A DNA stretch of 64,000 nucleotides from Sphagnum magellanicum (taxonomy: Eukaryota; Streptophyta; Sphagnopsida; Sphagnales; Sphagnaceae). The position numbers and the translations under genes were made by a program. The first letter of the stretch is position 1; each line of letters opens with the position of its first letter. The stretch is taken from the NCBI GenBank assembly GCA_021904315.1, contig CM038914.1, positions 2,542,001 to 2,606,000 of the forward strand. The letters run 5' to 3'. Below the pieces are notes generated by a model. That model was not told the DNA's origin, did not search any database, and saw only the letters and a program-made list of their open reading frames with translations. Below are positions 62,250-64,000 of this stretch, piece after piece.

Positions 62250-62880
62250 TAGAGGGCTATATATAAACTTTGTTTAGAGGAGTTTTTTTTTAGAGAAATA
62301 CCTAAAAATTTATCTACCATATGGGATACCTAAAATTTATTTAGAGGCTCCGTAAAGCTTACCTAGGGAAATAAGTGATGATTATCTGAGGAAACATCTA
62401 AGGGTCTACCTAGATTAGGGGATACCTAAGAATTACTAAAGGTGCTATAGAAAATAATTTAGAAGTCATATGTAACCTCTCAAATGGTCCCCTATGTAAT
62501 CTCCTAAGTAGCCCTTAACTTAGAAAACCTCTTTATAACTCATTAAGTACGTCATAAGTAACTTTTTTTAATAGCCCCTAGATAACCCTTAAGATGACCC
62601 TATGTAATATCCCCCATGCAAGCTTTTGATGACCTTAGGTAAGTAGGCAAATAAGTAACCCACGAGTAGGTAGGTAGGTAGCTCATAGGTAGATAAATAA
62701 CTGATGTGTGGGTAGCTAGATAGCCCATGGGTGAGTAGGTAGGTAAGCCGTGGGCATGTAAGTAGGTGGCTATGGGTAGGTAGGAAAGTAAATAACTAGG
62801 GAAGTAAATATGTCTAACCTAGTTAACCCCACTAGGTAGGCCCTAGTCTACATGGTCATAATGTAGGTAGATCAAAGTGT
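62250..62880. repeat. Degenerate ACCTA/GTAGGTAG-type repeat tract
   Basis: A stretch rich in imperfect ACCTAAG, CTAAGTAACC, GTAGGTAGGTAG and GATAGCCCATGGGT motifs, with no open frame. It resembles in style the degenerate array inside the CACTA element but uses different motifs. I found no flanking inverted termini. Confidence 0.5.
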
Positions 62881-63655
62881 GGTTAGAAAAAAAATTATTG
62901 TAATCACTTGAGAGGATTTTATCCTTAGTTTAGTTTTGAGAATTGGTCCTCACTCACTTTGATAGACTTTGCGGATAGCTCAACAATGGAGGATGAATGG
63001 TATAATCAAAATCAAAGTGAGGCTCAAACTAAGGATTAGATTTACACATAACTTTACCTTATGACATAGAGAAATTCTGATTTTAAGATACAAATGCTTC
63101 CTAAGATGAACCTTTGTGTATTTGATGTTCAGTGTTTTGAATGTGAGCTTGACACTGTGTTCTTTTGTCCCATGGTAATATGTTTTTGCAAATGTCCTCA
63201 AATTCCTAGAAGTAAATTCCAGGATTGCACATGTAAATCTTGAATGATGTATGGAGTTATTGTTTTGTGATTGAGCTTTGTGCACTCTCAACTTTTTTTC
63301 AATTGAAGAATTTGGAACCACATTGTTGCAGGTGCTTGATTACTAAGCAAAGTTACGTCCATGCTTCTTCAAATGATGTGGAATCATACCCCTTCCTTTT
63401 GTGAACAATTGCTCGAGGTTTGAAGCAAAATTCCTCGAGCTGTTGATTTTGTTGTTGTCTAACTTTGCAGCCTTTCATGCAAAGTAAATTATAAACAAAC
63501 AGCTCTCCTTTTTGTTTTTTGTGCATGTATTTTGAGGCATCTCCTCCCCTAAGAGAAGAACCCTAGGCTGTTATGCCAGGGTTCTCCAATTTTTTTTATA
63601 TGTTCCCGCATTCCCATGAAAAGATAGTTGTTTAAGTACATGGAGATTCCCATAT
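62881..63655. other. Mixed-composition sequence, nothing recognised
   Basis: Composition becomes more balanced toward the window end. A minus-strand frame at 62980-63321 lacks an ATG and family motifs. It could be the edge of a gene outside the window. Confidence 0.35.
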
Positions 63656-63722
63656 CCTGAGGTTGGGTAACACCCTCGGGCCCAACTATGCCTGATGCCC
63701 GAGGGTGTTCCCCAACCTCAGG
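63656..63722. repeat. Strong hairpin: 26-base inverted repeat
   Basis: Arms 63656-63681 and 63697-63722 are reverse complements at 25 of 26 positions (start CCTGAGGTTGGG, end CCCAACCTCAGG), with a 15-base loop. The GC-rich stem stands out from its AT-rich surroundings. It may be a foldback-element core, a small-RNA precursor or a deletion relic. Confidence 0.9.
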
Positions 63723-64000
63723 AGAACCCATTCATTCATACGGGAACCTCTCCTACAACTAAGCATTGTCCTCATTCTTTGTAAAGTCCTAGTGTTGGCT
63801 TCATTATGGCTTTTGTATTACAACTTACAAACCATGAAGATGATGATCTACTGCAATCTTCTCCAAATTCTTTCAAGGATTATCATCTTTACTGAAGCAT
63901 TTCATCTTGCACAGGTCCTCTCACAAGCACAAATTGACATGTTTTGCTGCAATTTCTCTTGTAGCATGCATGCATGCATCATCACCCTTATCACTTCTGG
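63723..64000. other. Window edge, nothing recognised
   Basis: Short mixed sequence ending in a GCATGCATGCATGCATC run near 63966. No frame is supported. Confidence 0.4.

Noticed and set aside
62980..63321. 113-codon minus-strand frame near the right edge
   Set aside because: No ATG start, no family motif, and the C-terminal part is a low-complexity L/I run.
1..64000. CRISPR arrays, rRNA or tRNA genes, prokaryotic operons
   Set aside because: No spaced identical repeats with unique spacers, and no rRNA or tRNA signature was noticed by eye. The DNA is nuclear eukaryotic, with introns. A tRNA scan was not possible.

Overview
The window looks like nuclear DNA from a land plant that still makes swimming sperm (bryophyte, lycophyte, fern or cycad/Ginkgo grade); I cannot narrow it further from sequence alone. 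Three things support this: spliceosomal introns of roughly 60-900 bp; plant-type gene forms (BRCA1 with RING, extended PHD and tandem BRCT, plant augmin AUG6, LPEAT1, FIS1 and a GRAS relic); and a gene for a motile-cilium protein, CFAP119, which flowering plants are not expected to keep. I could not run searches, so family names rest on recognised motifs and on gene models whose exons join in frame.

Layout. 1-11 kb is AT-rich repeat DNA. It holds a non-autonomous CACTA transposon (2587-5464, TTA target duplication) filled with a degenerate short-motif array, then a ~230-bp tandem repeat family. 11-14 kb holds an intronless SAGA-Tad1/ADA1 coactivator gene (+). 16.0-17.5 kb holds a frameshifted GRAS transcription-factor relic (-). 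19.8-25.5 kb is repeat-rich: a ~340-bp tandem array, a short foldback, a 1.3-kb head-to-head array of short repeats, and a decayed MULE transposase. 26.6-34.0 kb holds CFAP119 (+, 7 coding exons) and LPEAT1 (-, 8 exons, one GC-AG intron), which converge. 34.6-39.4 kb is intergenic with an 88-bp tandem array. 39.4-48.8 kb holds BRCA1 (+, 12 exons) converging on FIS1 (-, 5 exons). 50.0-56.8 kb holds AUG6 (-, 12 exons). Its upstream flank carries a ~137-bp minisatellite (56.9-58.4 kb), followed by AT-rich sequence with microsatellites and a strong hairpin near 63.7 kb.

The five intron-containing gene models each join in frame over their whole length: CFAP119 276 aa, LPEAT1 526 aa, BRCA1 1113 aa, FIS1 170 aa, AUG6 587 aa. 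The genes are independent housekeeping or cell-biology genes (transcription, cilium, lipid acylation, DNA repair, organelle fission, mitotic microtubules). I see no operon-like or cluster logic and no clear new biological system. The most interesting items are the intact-ended CACTA element, the GRAS and MULE relics, the inverted short-repeat array and the ciliary gene.
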